Assembly (NCBI GenBank): GCA_030522415.1
Contig: CM060109.1
Location: 23,546,661-23,610,660, forward strand
DNA: 64,000 nt
Source of the DNA: Channallabes apus
Taxonomy: Eukaryota; Chordata; Actinopteri; Siluriformes; Clariidae
Direction of reading: 5' to 3'
Shown here: positions 31,830 through 44,575 of the stretch, in pieces
Numbering within the stretch: the stretch's first letter is position 1
Layout of the letters: every line of letters starts with the position of its first letter
Translations under genes and position numbers: made by a program
The notes under the pieces: generated by a model
Databases searched by the model: none
Told to the model about the DNA's origin: nothing
Seen by the model: only the letters and a program-made list of their open reading frames with translations

Positions 31830-32887
31830 CCTATGCGGTTTGACTCACTTTGAGATGCGGTGTTATAGCCCTATCTCACCTGCGCGGTCTCGCATTGTGG
31901 CCATAAGTATGGTTCATCATGATTCAGCACAAGTTTTTTCGCTGTGATTATGTTTCCATTTTTCCACGTTTAATTTTCATTTTTACATTTTTAAAATAAT
32001 TCGTTAAAACATGTTAAATTTTTTTGGCGGTCCTCGCGGAAGCTTGTGGACCTTGCAGAGCTTCGTGGAACGTTAGCAGAACGTCACGGGCAATTGCGGC
32101 AGCTCACGGTGCCTAACATCGCATCTCACCGTGAGTCAAGCTGCACAGGTGAGATAGGGGTATTAAAACCTCTGTCATCTCATCGTATTCATTCCATAAG
32201 TGTGCTATACAACCCAAACGACTGACATACTTCACATTGTTTCTGAAGCTGGTGAAGAGTGTTCGTTTCACCACCACTACAGGTTACATGAAAATATTAG
32301 CGACAGTTTGGTGATTTAATTTATATATTTATTATCGCATGCTAGTATTGATAAGTTAACCCATGTCGAAATAAATGTTATTGGAAGAGTTTTGTGCAAT
32401 GTTTAATTTGCATAGAAAGTGCCGTCTTTCTTAACGCTGTCATGCAAAACGAGTGAAAAATCGATTCCTGAGCAACCGATGTCAGCTAATTCAGGACCTT
32501 CACAGTAAACAGCGCCTTGTAACATCGGACGTAAGAGGCAGCGACTTAAGAAGACTCCTAATACCCCTATCTCACCTATGCGGTTTGACTCACGGTGAGA
32601 TGCGGAGTTAATCACCGCGAGTCGCCGCGATTGCCCGCCGACGGTCTGCTGGCATGTGACATGTTTAATTTTTCGCGCGGAAAGATGGAAACATACTCAC
32701 AGCACCAAAAACTCACGGTGAATCATGATGAACTGTACTTATGGCCATTGCGTGAAACCGCATAGGTGAGATAGGGGTATAAGGGACAGTTTGAGAAATA
32801 CGCTTAGAAAGGTAATCACTTTACGTAAGATATATCTTAAGAGTCTTCTTAGCGCACGAAGAGTGTGCGTTGTCGAGAAACCGGGCC
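31830..32887. mobile_element. Left-truncated GGCCCGG element with nested MITEs
   Basis: Colinear with 15950-16967, including GCTATACAACCC, GTTTAATTTGCATAGAAAGT and the terminus GTCGAGAAACCGGGCC, then CTG. The left 900 bp is missing. It ends about 110 bp before the Mx start-codon exon. Confidence 0.75.
32562..32779. mobile_element. MITE of the TACCCCTA family, TAA target duplication
   Basis: TACCCCTATCTCACCT...AGGTGAGATAGGGGTA, 218 bp, flanked by TAA at both ends (32559-32561, 32780-32782). The sister GGCCCGG element at 16854-16866 has the uninterrupted site CTCCTAAGAGACAG, so the insertion and its duplication are directly visible. Confidence 0.85.
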
Positions 32888-33014
32888 CTGGTTTCTGTAA
32901 AACTTGCAATTATAAGATTTCCATGTTAATAACAAAGTTATCTGTTTTATTTGTTTTACATAAGTTTTTGTTATGCTCTTTGTTTTATTATGTAGACTTT
33001 TACAAGTTATTGCT

Positions 33015-33907
33015 ATGTCACGAAAAAAGAACTACAAAACTGAAATAAGGAACACCTTAAACCAGCAATACGAGGACAAGGTGCGTCCCTATATTGATCT
33101 TGTGGACAGTCTGAGGACACTGGGGGTAGAGAAAGACCTCAACTTGCCAGCTGTGGCTGTTATAGGTGATCAGAGTTCAGGAAAGAGTTCTGTATTGGAG
33201 GCCCTTTCAGGGGTAGCCTTGCCTAGAGGCACAGGTATGACAAAAACATGCACACAGGCATGCACACTCATCAAACATAAAACTGGTTAGAGTATTCATG
33301 TTGAATGGGTCCAATTTCATTTTTAGGTATAGTGACGCGCTGCCCTTTGGTATTGAAACTAAAGAGAAATGAAAAGGATGACACATGGTCTGGAGTTCTA
33401 ACATACAAGGATCAAATCAAGAACCTCCATAAGCCATCAGATGTGGGGATTGCTGTTTCACATGGTATGTATTGCAATTTTTAAAAAGTATTACCTCAAA
33501 AAAGGAAGTTGCACACTTGTATAGTAATATAAAGTTGTGCTGTTCTCTATAGCTCAGAATGTCTTGGCCGGGGAGGGGAAGGGAATCAGCCAGCAGATGA
33601 TCTCTCTAGAGATTAAATCCAAAGAAGTTCCTGATCTTACCCTTATTGACCTGCCAGGCATAGCCAGGGTGGCAACAGGTGACCAGCCAATAGACATTGA
33701 GAAGCAGGTGAGACAAAATTGAGAAAGGAGGATACATTCCTCCCTTTTTAACTTATAGTAGTTGTTCTTGTAAATATTTTTTGGTAATTTATGCACCTTT
33801 ATATTTTACTTGTATAAAAAACTTAGTAAAAATTGTTACTGCTGACTGCTTTAACTTCTTTTGTTGCTCTTATGTCGTTGCTCTGATACTTGACATTCTC
33901 TCACTCA

Positions 33908-33941
<34 letters not shown>

Positions 33942-36900
33942 TTTAATAACACCTGTACACTTTCACATTCATGCATGTAAAGCATGTGTAGTGGGGCAAG
34001 TCAAAACAACAAAACACAGTTTTTATTTAGCCAATTTCTTTAATGAGAGGAAGACAGAAGTAAGGTGTGAATACGGTCAAAAACTGCAGTTGGTATTTGG
34101 CTTTCAAAGTGGGCAATGGCATGGTGAAGTTGTGCAGCGAGTTGTGTTTGCTCATACTGTACCTGAAGGACTGGAAGCTAAGCAGGTTTAGTGACACCCA
34201 CTTCTCCATGAATCACAAGGTGGCAAGCATCTTCTGAACTGGTCAGCATTGACTGGGACACAGAAGAGGAGAGAAAACCATGAGATATGTACCAAGCATA
34301 TACTACTCACTGGACTGGTGCTTGAAAGTTGCTCTACTTCTTACCCAGTTATTGCAGATTGTAGTCATGGGACCAAGTTTTTGGTTAAGCGCCCTTGCAA
34401 TCATGCCAGGAACTTTGAGTTAGAACTCGGAAGTAGCCGCACTGGGTTTGATCCATGTCCGCACACAGTATGGATATGACATGATAGATTTAGGCCTGCA
34501 TGTCTTGTATTTACTCTACTATGGAGCAGAAGGGCAATGTGATGAGGGTGGTGAAATTTATCTGGATTGGTCAGAATCTATTTGGACACACAGTTGGATA
34601 GAATACTGCTGCTTAAGCACCCAGGATATATGTACTAATCACCGGACTGACGTTTGGCTGTCTTTTTATAGGCAGGTGATGATTGCAGGACAGTAAGGGA
34701 TAATCCTTTATCAAACGGCAGGTGCAGAAGAGCTGGCCTTGGTGGTGAACTTTCACTTTACTTAAACTTGCTTTGTTGGACAATGAACATGCAGATGATA
34801 GGAGGCACTGACTGTTGGCCCACAATGCATTACACAGTGCAGTGTCTAAAATGATTAGATTCAACCTTATCTTGGCCTTGAGACTCTTAGAACTCTGTTT
34901 TGACTTGCCTTACATGTAAGTTTGTCCTGATATTTGACTTATCTTAAACAAAGTGTCTTGACTCCAGCTCTAGCAGTTAGCAGTGTTTGTGAGAGAGAGT
35001 GCATGTATCTACAGTCAATGAGCACTTTATTTGAAACACATGTATACAGTGGTGTGAAAAACTATTTGCCCCCCTCCTGATTTCTTATTCTTTTGCATGT
35101 TTGTCACACAAAACGTTTCTGATCATCAAACACATTTAACTATTAGTCAAAGATAACACAAGGAAACACAAAATGCAGTTTTTAAATGAGGGGTTTTATT
35201 ATTTAGGGAGAAAAAAAATCCAAACCTACATGGCCCTGTGTGAAAAAGTAATTGCCCCCTGAACCTAATAACTGGTTGGGCCACCCTTAGCAGCAATAAC
35301 TGCAATCAAGCGTTTGCGATAACTTGCAACGAGTCTTTTACAGCGCTCTGGAGGAATTTTGGCCCACTCATCTTTGCAGAATTGTTGTAATTCAGCTTTA
35401 TTTGAGGGTTTTCTAGCATGAACCGCCTTTTTAAGGTCATGCCACAACATCTCAATAGGATTCAGGTCAGGACTTTGACTAGGCCACTCCAAAGTCTTCA
35501 TTTTGTTCTTCTTCAGCCATTCAGAGGTGTATTTGCTGGTGTGTTTTGGGTCATTGTCCTGCTGCAGCACCCAAGATTGCTTCAGCTTGAGTTGACGAAC
35601 AGATGGCCGGACATTCTCCTTCAGGATTTTTTGGTAGACAGTAGAATTCATGGTTCCATCTATCACAGCAAGCCTTCCAGGTCCTGAAGCAGCAAAACAA
35701 CCCCAGACCATCACACTACCACCACCATATTTTACTGTTGGTATGATGTTCTTTTTCTGAAATGCTGTGTTACTTTTACGCCAGATGTAACGGGACACGC
35801 ACCTTCCAAAAAGTTCAACTTTTGTCTCGTCGGTCCACAAGGTATTTTCCCAAAAGTCTTGGCAATCAGACGTTTTTTAGCAAAATTGAGACGAGCCTTA
35901 ATGTTCTTTTTGCTTAAAAGTGGTTTGCGCCTTGGAAATCTGCCATGCAGGCCGTTTTTGCCCAGTCTCTTTCTTATGGTGGAGTCGTGAACACTGACCT
36001 TAATTGAGGCAGGTGAGGCCTGCAGTTCTTTAGATGTTGTCCTGGGGTTTTTTGTGGCCTCTCGGATGAGTCGTCTTTGCGCTCTTGGGGTAATTTTGGT
36101 CGGCCGGCCACTCCTGGGAAGGTTCACCACTGTTCCATGTTTTTGCCATTTGTGGATAATGGCTCTCACTGTGGTTCAATAGAGTCCCAAAGCTTTAGAA
36201 ATGGCTTTATAACCTTTACCAGACTGATAGATCTCAATTACTTTTGTTCTCATTTGTTCCTGAATTTCTTTGGATTTTGGCATGATGTCTAGCTTTTGAG
36301 GTGCTTTTGGTCTACTTCTCTGTGTCAGGTAGCTCCTATTTAAGTGATTTCTTGATTGAAACAGGTGTGGCAGTAATCAGGCCTGGGGGTGACTACAGAA
36401 ATTGAACTCAGGTGTGATAAACCACAGTTAAGTTATTTTTTAACAAGGGGGGCAATAACTTTTTCACACAGGGCCATGTAGATTTGGAGTTTTTTTTCTC
36501 CCTTAATAACGTAAACCTTCATTTAAAAACTGCATTTTGTGTTCAATTATGTTATCTTTGACTAATAGTTAACGGTTTTTGATGAGCAGAAACATTTAAG
36601 TGTGACAAACATGTAAAAGAATAAGAAATCAGGAAGGGGGCAAATAGTTTTTCACACCACTGTACATATCAATTTATGTAACCATCTAACCAATCAATCA
36701 TGCGACAGCAGTGCAATGCATAAAATCATGTTGACCCCTCAAAATTAAGTTTTTGCTGAGTGTCAATATTGTGTGCAGTGTGTGCAGAGGTGTGTGGACA
36801 CTCATTGTCATGCAATATCATAATGGGCTTGGATAGCAGTCCTAAGTTTAGGCTTCTGTTCTTCAATAAGCATCTCACTGTAATGAGCAACCTTTTTTGT

Positions 36901-39900
36901 TGAATATTGAATCCTGATAATGTTTAATGTAATTCATACACAATTATTTGTGACAAAACACTTTCTCCATACTGCGCACAAAGTCTTTGATAAATAATGG
37001 CACCAGGTATACCCTCAATCCGCAAAAAAACTAATCACTGCATGCTGCTCTTCTTTTGTGCTTATATAGGACTTCATTTTTGCTCATACTGCAGTTACAG
37101 ATCAATTAATACACATTCACACCTGCACAGCAGTGACTGGGAAGACAGTAGCCATGAACAAAAGTGGTGATTAGACAGTAATAGCTAACAGAGGTTTTAC
37201 TGTGAATAATTCTTGACTCACACTCATATGTTTTCAGTAAATATTACATATAATAATAATAAGAAAAACAATAATAAGAATAACTGTTTACTGTTTCTCC
37301 TCCCCCTACCTTAACTCATACCTCATTATTACAAAAGTACTGAAATGTGTTACGTTGTTGTGTTTGTCACTCTGTAGATCTTTGTTTGCACATTTTCACG
37401 TGCACTTTGTTGTCAGTTGTTGTCTCTTTTCTTGTATAGACGTAGTTTTAGGTTAACTTAAAACTAAGAAATGTAAATCTGTCATATCTGAGCTAGTCCA
37501 CTAATTAGGTCTCTTAGTTAGCTAGCTGGTGCCGGTAAAGTTGTGTTGTAAATTTATGTTGTAGCATGTACTGTACAGTATGTAGTACCTTCATCCTGGA
37601 GGCACGTTGTTTCATTTCACTGTGTACTGAACTGTATATGGTTGGAATGACAATTAAATCCTACTTGACTTGACTTGAGAATAATAATAAGAAGAAACAA
37701 GATAATATTACAAGATAAACTAATATTCAAAAATTTACTTAGATAAACTAACACTGGATTTGCATTTGTCCAGAGCTGTAATTATCCCATGAGAACAGAT
37801 ATTCGCAAAAGTCTTCTTGTAAAATTTATCTCTACTTTTAAGGTATTTACAAAATCACATGGACTGTATATAGAAACACTAAATAACCTTGAGTTGTAAA
37901 TGTAGATTACTGTATAATACTTTAGTATTGGGATGTCAGCATCTCTTTCCTCAAATAGAGCCATATAATTGTTAGATAAATAAATTCTACCATTTTTATT
38001 AACTAATGTACAATATTTGTCTCATGCTTATAATGTTTCATTTGTTGAACAGATCAAAGATCTTATTGAGAAATTCATTAAAAGACAAGAAACTATTAGC
38101 CTGGTGGTCGTGCCTGCAAACATCGACATTGCCACCACGGAAGCACTGAAAATGACGCACAAAGTGGATCCAAATGGACAAAGGACTCTGGGTAATATAT
38201 GGTGACATATATTATGATATTTCATACTATATTTCACACTAGCTTTTTGTTAAGATGGCATATTGCTGAAATCTATGTGATTTATTTGTACAGGAATCCT
38301 TACCAAGCCTGACTTGGTGGATAAAGGTGCAGAGGAGAGTGTTGTAAACACAGTAAATAACCAGGTGATCCCACTGAAGAAGGGTTACATGATCGTGAAG
38401 TGCCGTGGCCAGCAAGACATCAATGAGAATCTGACTCTGTCGAAAGCTCTTCAAAATGAGCAAGTCTTTTTTGAGGAACATCCACAATTCAGGTGCGAGA
38501 TATTCATTATAGAATATCATTAAAATATTACATGTACTGTATATCAATAACATAAATGGTAAAGGGTTAAATACATGCCACAGATTCATAATATAATAAT
38601 GCTTTTTTATCTAGATTGTGGCTTAATGTAAGTCTCCAGGGTTGGGTTTAGACATACTTTAAGGTACATCTTAATAAAATTTCCAAGATAAAATTTCCTT
38701 CTCTCTCTCTCTCTTTGTTTTTTTTCTTGGTCTTTAATTTGACTTAGACCACTCTTGGAGGAAGGGAAAGCCACAGTGCCTTTACTTGCAGAAAGATTGA
38801 CCAGGGAACTGGTAGAACACATTGAAGTGAGCAAGCTTACAAATCCAAATTTTCCCCATGTCCTATATTTTCTGTAGAGAATTAAGAAATGAATTAATTT
38901 ATTCATTTCTTGTTTTGGTTTGTTATCTTTAGAAACTACTTCCACAGTTACAGAAACAAGTTGAGCACAAATTGGAAAAAACAGCTACTGAGCTAAAACG
39001 ACTTGGAGATGGAGTTCCTCAAGAGGAAATTGAGAGAAACAAATTTCTTATTGAGGTAATATATTATATTATATATTATCCTTTCTCTTTGCCATATTTA
39101 TGTTTGACCTATTGGTTTTGGTATTTTACAGAAAATCAGCAACGTTCTTATTGTTCTTATTGATATGATGAGAGCAGAGGAAAACACCCATAACTTAAAG
39201 CCTAAAGTTTTTACTGAAATCAGGAAAGAGTTTGCAAAATGGAAACGTGAGCTGGATGACAAGGTCATCAAACGTGAGTGTTATTAAATTTCATGATTAG
39301 ATGCTGTAGGGAATATTTGATTTTTAGTATGTTTTATGATATTCTGTGTGCGTGAGAACAGAATGTTACTTCTTTCTCTTACCTCGACACAAGCTGCACT
39401 TTCAATAAACACATCCTATAGTAGTTTACAGTATGTTAAAGGTCGTAAAACTGTTAAACGCTCGTAAATGCAGAGCTACTCCCAATTTTATGTTCTTCTT
39501 TACCTTATCTTTTCTAAAGATTCCTGACCAAATGTAAACACTTCTGCACCCTTTTATTTGGTTCTTTGTGTGTGTGTGCGTATATATACTGCTGTCTCCC
39601 ACAATAAACTTGGAACGTCTCACTGAGCACGGACTTGTGTATTATTGAGGGGTTCCCTGGATCCAGGCGGGAAGCAAAATACAGGCTGAGCACTGACTAG
39701 ACGGGGTCTAGCAAAAACAAGAAATCCTTACAGATGCCAATTTTCCAAATCTTTTTACTATTTTGACTTTAAGGGGTAAAATTACAATTTTCTGAGTGCC
39801 TGTGATTTGTAATAAGATACCAATTTTCTTTCAGGAAAGCATGAGTGTGAAATTTTAACCAACTTCCCCAATTTGGTCATGATTGTTTCTATGATCAAAA

Positions 39901-42900
39901 ATAATAATAATATGCTCATTTTCTGAGTTCTATATTTTTGCAACTTTATTCACATATCCTGGTAGTGGTAAAATTTACCCAAAAGTAAAGATAACTTTTG
40001 TTCTATCTGACATATCCGAAAACCCAAATACATTTTGGAACTACCATAGACATTATACAGTGGTGTGAAAAACTATTTGCCCCCTTCCTGATTTCTTATT
40101 CTTTTGCATGTTTGTCACACTTAAATGTTTCTGCTCATCAAAAACCGTTAACTATTAGTCAAAGATAACATAATTGAACACAAAATGCAGTTTTTAAATG
40201 AAGGTTTACGTTATTAAGGGAGAAAAAAAACTCCAAATCTACATGGCCCAGTGTGAAAAAGTGATTGCCCCCCTTGTTAAAAAATAACTTAACTGTGGTT
40301 TATCACACCTGAGTTCAATTTCTGTAGTCACCCCCAGGCCTGATTACTGCCACACCTGTTTCCATCAAGAAATCACTTAAATAGGAGCTACCTGACACAG
40401 AGAAGTAGACCAAAAGCACCTCAAAAGCTAGACATCATGCCAAGATCCAAAGAAATTCAGGAACAAATGAGGACAAAAGTAATTGAGATCTATCAGTCTG
40501 GTAAAGGTTATAAAGCCATTTCTAAAGCTTTGGGACTCCAGCGAACCACAGTGAGAGCCATTATCCACAAATGGCAAAAACATGGAACAGTGGTGAACCT
40601 TCCCAGGAGTGGCCAGCCGACCAAAATTACCCCAAGAGCGCAGAGACGACTCATCCGAGAGGCCACAAAAGACCCCAGGACAACATCTAAAGAACTGCAG
40701 GCCTCACTTGCCTCAATTAAGGTCAGTGTTCACGACTCCACCATAAGAAAGAGACTGGGCAAAAACGGCCTGCATGGCAGATTTCCAAGGCGCAAACCAC
40801 TTTTAAGCAAAAAGAACATTAAGGCTCGTCTCAATTTTGCTAAAAAACATCTCAATGATTGCCAAGACTTTTGGGAAAATACCTTGTGGACCGACGAGAC
40901 AAAAGTTGAACTTTTTGGAAGGTGCGTGTCCCGTTACATCTGGCGTAAAAGTAACAAAGCATTTCAGAAAAAGAACATCATACCAACAGTAAAATATGGT
41001 GGTGGTAGTGTGATGGTCTGGGTTTGTTTTGCTGCTTCAGGACCTGGAAGGCTTGCTGTGATAGATGGAACCATGAATTCTACTGTCTACCAAAAAATCC
41101 TGAAGGAGAATGTCCGGCCATCTGTTCGTCAACTCAAGCTGAAGCGATCTTGGGTGCTGCAGCAGGACAATGACCCAAAACAGACCAGCAAATCCACCTC
41201 TGAATGGCTGAAGAAAAACAAAATGAAGACTTTGGAGTGGCCTAGTCAAAGTCCTGACCTGAATCCTATTGAGATGTTGTGGCATGACCTTAAAAAGGCG
41301 GTTCATGCTAGAAAACCCTCAAATAAAGCTGAATTACAACAATTCTGCAAAGATGAGTGGGCCAAAATTCCTCCAGAGCGCTGTAAAAGACTCGTTGCAA
41401 GTTATCGTAAACGCTTGATTGCAGTTATTGCTGCTAAGGGTGGCCCAACCAGTTATTAGGTTCAGGGGGCAATTAGTTTTTCACACAGGGCCATGTAGGT
41501 TTGGATTTTTTTTCTTTCTAAATAATAAAACCCGTCATTTAAAAACTGCATTTTGTGTTTACTTGTGTTATCTTTGACTAATAGTTAAATGTGTTTGATG
41601 ATCAGAAACATTTTGTGTGACAAACATGCAAAAGAATAAGAAATCAGGAGGGGGGCAAATTGTTTTTCACACCACTGTATATACAGTATATTAGACTTTA
41701 GAGACCTTTGACTGTTAAGCAGCTAAAGGCAAAGCCTACATTGGGCAAATTTTCCATTTGAAAATTGTAACAAATATTCATAATTCCCAAAAGATTCAAA
41801 TATATAATTAAAAGTAAAGGTACTGTAGGTGTGATGTAATGCAGTGGTAAACATGTCTCTATCCTAACGTTTGTATGTAGTGCAGGCATCAAATTAATCT
41901 AAATTAAATTTATGCCATTTTATTTAATAAATTTGTTCAGTGAAAACACCAAAACTCTTTTCTTTGCAGAAAATTTTTCAAAAGAATTAGCAAATCACAT
42001 ATTCCTGTTTTTATTGCATTTTTGGAATTGGTGATTGTATACAGTAATAGAAAATATCAAAAGGTTGCCACTCAGGTCCAGACTAGGAAAAATCATATTT
42101 GCAATGCCTGCTTTAAAAACCTTTTAGGATTGTTTTAATCTCCATGCCTCTCTTCTTGTCCATCTTTCTTTCTGCAGTTGAAGAAAACCTCCGGGATGAA
42201 GTTGAAGACTACACCAAGACCTGTAGGGGAAAGGAGCTTCCTGGATTTGTTAATTACAGAACTTTTGAAAACATGGTCAAGAAACATGTACAGGAAATGG
42301 AGGAGCCTGCTATACAATTACTGATAAACACCATTGGTAAATACCAGCAGCACCCTAATGTGTCACATTCTACTCATGCATTTAAAGCACTGCTTATTTG
42401 GTAAAGGGGCATCAATATGTTCTTGGCAATATTCTGCTGGGCCCTAGCTTTCATGAGGATGTTACTTTGACACACCCCAACTACCTCATCATTTGGGCAG
42501 AATAACAAATCCAATACATTATGGGCCCTTTCCACTTACAGGAGAATTCTGTGTTCTCCCGAATAGCCACATCTGCTGGCTGCTGTTGGTATAGTACAGC
42601 CTCTGATATATAGAAATACAGCACAATCAATGGCACAAACACATTTTTGTACCATGGTTAGGATCCTTTTAAATTTGAAGCACTAAGTGCTTTTCTATCT
42701 CATTATTATTTGTTTTGCATGTTTACACCCAGAACCGAAATCTGAACTGAGTAAGTTAAAATCAAAACTGAATAAGCATGAGTCTACCATTTTAAAAAAA
42801 GCTCATTATACATTGGGTACAATTTCCTTTTTCAATTTACAATTACTTTTTTTAAATGCAATTTCAAATTGTTATTTTTTTTTCTTTTTTTTTTTGCAAG

Positions 42901-43274
42901 AAATTGTTCACTCTTTTGTGAACAAGGTGGTCAAGTCCCATTTTGAGGCATTTCCCAACCTGTTGAGGGCAGCTAAAGAGCCGGTTGAGGACCTCCTTGA
43001 GCAGGAGCATGGAAAAGCCCTAGAGAAAATACAATCTCAATTCAAAATGGAGAAGATTGTCTATGCACAAGATGACCTTTACAGCCGCCAGCTGGATGCT
43101 GTCAAAAATAAACAGCATCCAGTCAGGATTCATTCGAACATGGATTACAGCAAGCCAATAATTGCTGATGTCAGGGAGATGGCTCAGCACCTAAAAGCCT
43201 ATTTCATGGTATGCAATCATTAAAACCACAATTTTTACAAAAATGTACACTCTGTACTTGATCTGTCAACTAGT

Positions 43275-43316
<42 letters not shown>

Positions 43317-43564
43317 AGATCACCTCTGACCGTCTGGCCAACCAGTTGCCCCTCATTGTGCAGTACCATGTGCTGGACCAGTATCTCTCTCAGCTTCAGA
43401 CCGCCATGTTGAGCATGATTGGAGGCCAGAATGCTGAGAAACTTATTCGAGAGGATTCTTCGGTAGCTCTTCGTAGAAGTTGCTTGAAGGACCGCTTGGA
43501 GCGTCTGAGAAAAGCACGCCAGCTCTTATCCAAGTTTAACTGCCTGTCTCCTGGATCTAATTAG
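33015..43564 (+). CDS. mx: Interferon-induced dynamin-like GTPase Mx
   Basis: Antiviral large GTPase that self-assembles in the cytoplasm. Coding exons: 33015-33234 (the exon begins at acceptor 32995), 33327-33464, 33553-33707, 38053-38191, 38294-38492, 38748-38826, 38933-39055, 39132-39273, 42178-42336, 42901-43208, 43319-43564. They total 1908 nt, 635 aa plus stop, all in frame with GT-AG introns; the usual Mx length is about 620-660 aa. G1 is GDQSSGKS (51-58), the dynamin signature LPRGTGIVTR is 69-78, G3 is DLPG (152-155), and G4 is TKPD (221-224). Middle/stalk helices follow, and the GTPase effector domain ([13 protein letters not shown]...[14 protein letters not shown]) is in the last exon. 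Introns 3 and 8 are swollen by Tc1 copies and a solo LTR. The 5' untranslated exon is not certain. Confidence 0.93.
33911..33939. repeat. (TC)n microsatellite
   Basis: Pure TC run in Mx intron 3. The remaining sequence up to 35046 shows no gene. Confidence 0.9.
35047..36662 (-). mobile_element. Tc1-like transposon, copy 2, in Mx intron 3
   Basis: Full length at 1616 bp, TA-flanked, same IR/DR ends as copy 1. The minus-strand transposase is broken: codon 36 (Arg in the intact copies) is a TGA stop, and a small deletion near 35865 shifts frame just before the first catalytic motif. The rest of the catalytic domain, including DNDPKHTSK and NPIEMLW, is still readable at 35265-35840. Confidence 0.95.
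36663..38052. other. Remainder of Mx intron 3
   Basis: AT-rich. No recognised element except short ATA/AAG runs near 37250 and 37680. A SINE-like or retroelement origin for parts cannot be excluded. Confidence 0.4.
39305..39732 (+). mobile_element. Solo LTR, family S, copy 2, in Mx intron 8
   Basis: 428 bp, TGTAGGGAATATT...AAATCCTTACA, flanked by a perfect GATGC duplication (39300-39304 and 39733-39737). It carries a TATATATA promoter-like stretch and an AATAAA near 39603, the usual LTR signals. Same sense as Mx; inverted relative to the copy at 13183-13608. Confidence 0.88.
40058..41677 (+). mobile_element. Tc1-like transposon, copy 3, in Mx intron 8
   Basis: Full length at 1620 bp, TA-flanked, with an uninterrupted transposase. 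Same strand as Mx and opposite to copy 2. Confidence 0.95.
40437..41459 (+). CDS. Tc1 transposase, 340 aa, uninterrupted
   Basis: Same enzyme as 5409-6431, with D153, D244 and E279 all present. Private changes against the other copies are Thr174 to Lys, Gly196 to Val in the VMVWGCF motif, and His249 to Gln right after the second catalytic Asp (DNDPKQ). The Gly and His are conserved in the other three copies, so activity is doubtful although the frame is open. Confidence 0.92.
   Translation: MPRSKEIQEQMRTKVIEIYQSGKGYKAISKALGLQRTTVRAIIHKWQKHGTVVNLPRSGQPTKITPRAQRRLIREATKDPRTTSKELQASLASIKVSVHDSTIRKRLGKNGLHGRFPRRKPLLSKKNIKARLNFAKKHLNDCQDFWENTLWTDETKVELFGRCVSRYIWRKSNKAFQKKNIIPTVKYGGGSVMVWVCFAASGPGRLAVIDGTMNSTVYQKILKENVRPSVRQLKLKRSWVLQQDNDPKQTSKSTSEWLKKNKMKTLEWPSQSPDLNPIEMLWHDLKKAVHARKPSNKAELQQFCKDEWAKIPPERCKRLVASYRKRLIAVIAAKGGPTSY
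43277..43315. repeat. (GT)n microsatellite abutting the last Mx splice acceptor
   Basis: About 20 GT units run to within two bases of the CAG acceptor (AG at 43317-43318), so the usual pyrimidine tract is replaced by alternating TG. Confidence 0.95.
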
Positions 43565-43735
43565 CAAGCATCATAAGGAGCATACATCCTTTAGGGCTGG
43601 AGATTTAAATTGTTTTACAGTTTCTGTTCACTACTGTATCTTTGCAATTATTTTATTAGAGTTTATTACAGTTGCTTTTATCTTCAATGTCAAGGTGAAA
43701 AAAGCATCTAGACTGATACCTAAAACAAATAAACA
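43565..43735 (+). terminator. Mx 3' UTR and polyadenylation signal
   Basis: AATAAA at 43728-43733, about 165 bases after the stop codon. Confidence 0.65.
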
Positions 43736-44575
43736 TAACGTATATACCAAAAATTAATTTACATTATGACCTATTCATTTCTTTACATATTTAACAAATG
43801 ATAATCATATTTAAAATACAAAGATAGAAAAATGAGCTGTACTAGTGATGAAGAAAATTGGTATAACCTAGTCAAAATTATGACTGTCCCTGATAAGTTT
43901 AAGATGCCTGTCATAACCACTTCAATGACTGACACTTGGTTATAAGGTGCAAACATCATATAAAGAAGTTATGTCTATGAGTGGGACAAAATTACAAAGA
44001 ATTTACAAAGACATATCTAGACAAATAGTGTAAATAAAACCTGTTCTTCCTGTCACAAAACCTGTAATGTTCATTTTTACTCAAATAAAAGTGTTCTTAA
44101 ATATTTAATAGAATCCATTTGATCCCATGCACCATCAGTAATGTGTCTATAGGTTTTAGTGGAGATTTCAGTATTGACCAGAATGGACAGTACTGCACTG
44201 GGATATTTGATGTTTTCAATTTGACTAAAAATGCTGAATAATGCATTTAATGTTTCAAGATACCTTATTTTAATTAAATGCTTTACAGAAAGCAATAGAG
44301 ATGCACAGAGCTAGATAATTGAAAATAAGTAGTTCACACAGTCAATATGATTAACTGAATTGGCTAATTGAAGTTTGGCATCCATATTACACTGGTAGCC
44401 AACCCTGCTACTGGTCTTAATACCACCTTAGAATGAGGGTGGAGTGGGGGAAACTAAAGTGATTTAGTATTTTTCAGCCTCTCGTCCACCTGTCAAACTT
44501 GATCCAGGTAATCAGCAGTGCAGAGCTGTGACTCTCTGTTTAATTAGTTGTTTTTAGTTCTTCAATAGTCAGGTG
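43736..44575. other. Unassigned intergenic sequence
   Basis: AT-rich, no gene recognised. Confidence 0.5.

Noticed and set aside
34200..34870. Several overlapping short frames in Mx intron 3
   Set aside because: No family similarity and no conserved splice sites; consistent with intronic noise or an old unidentified repeat.
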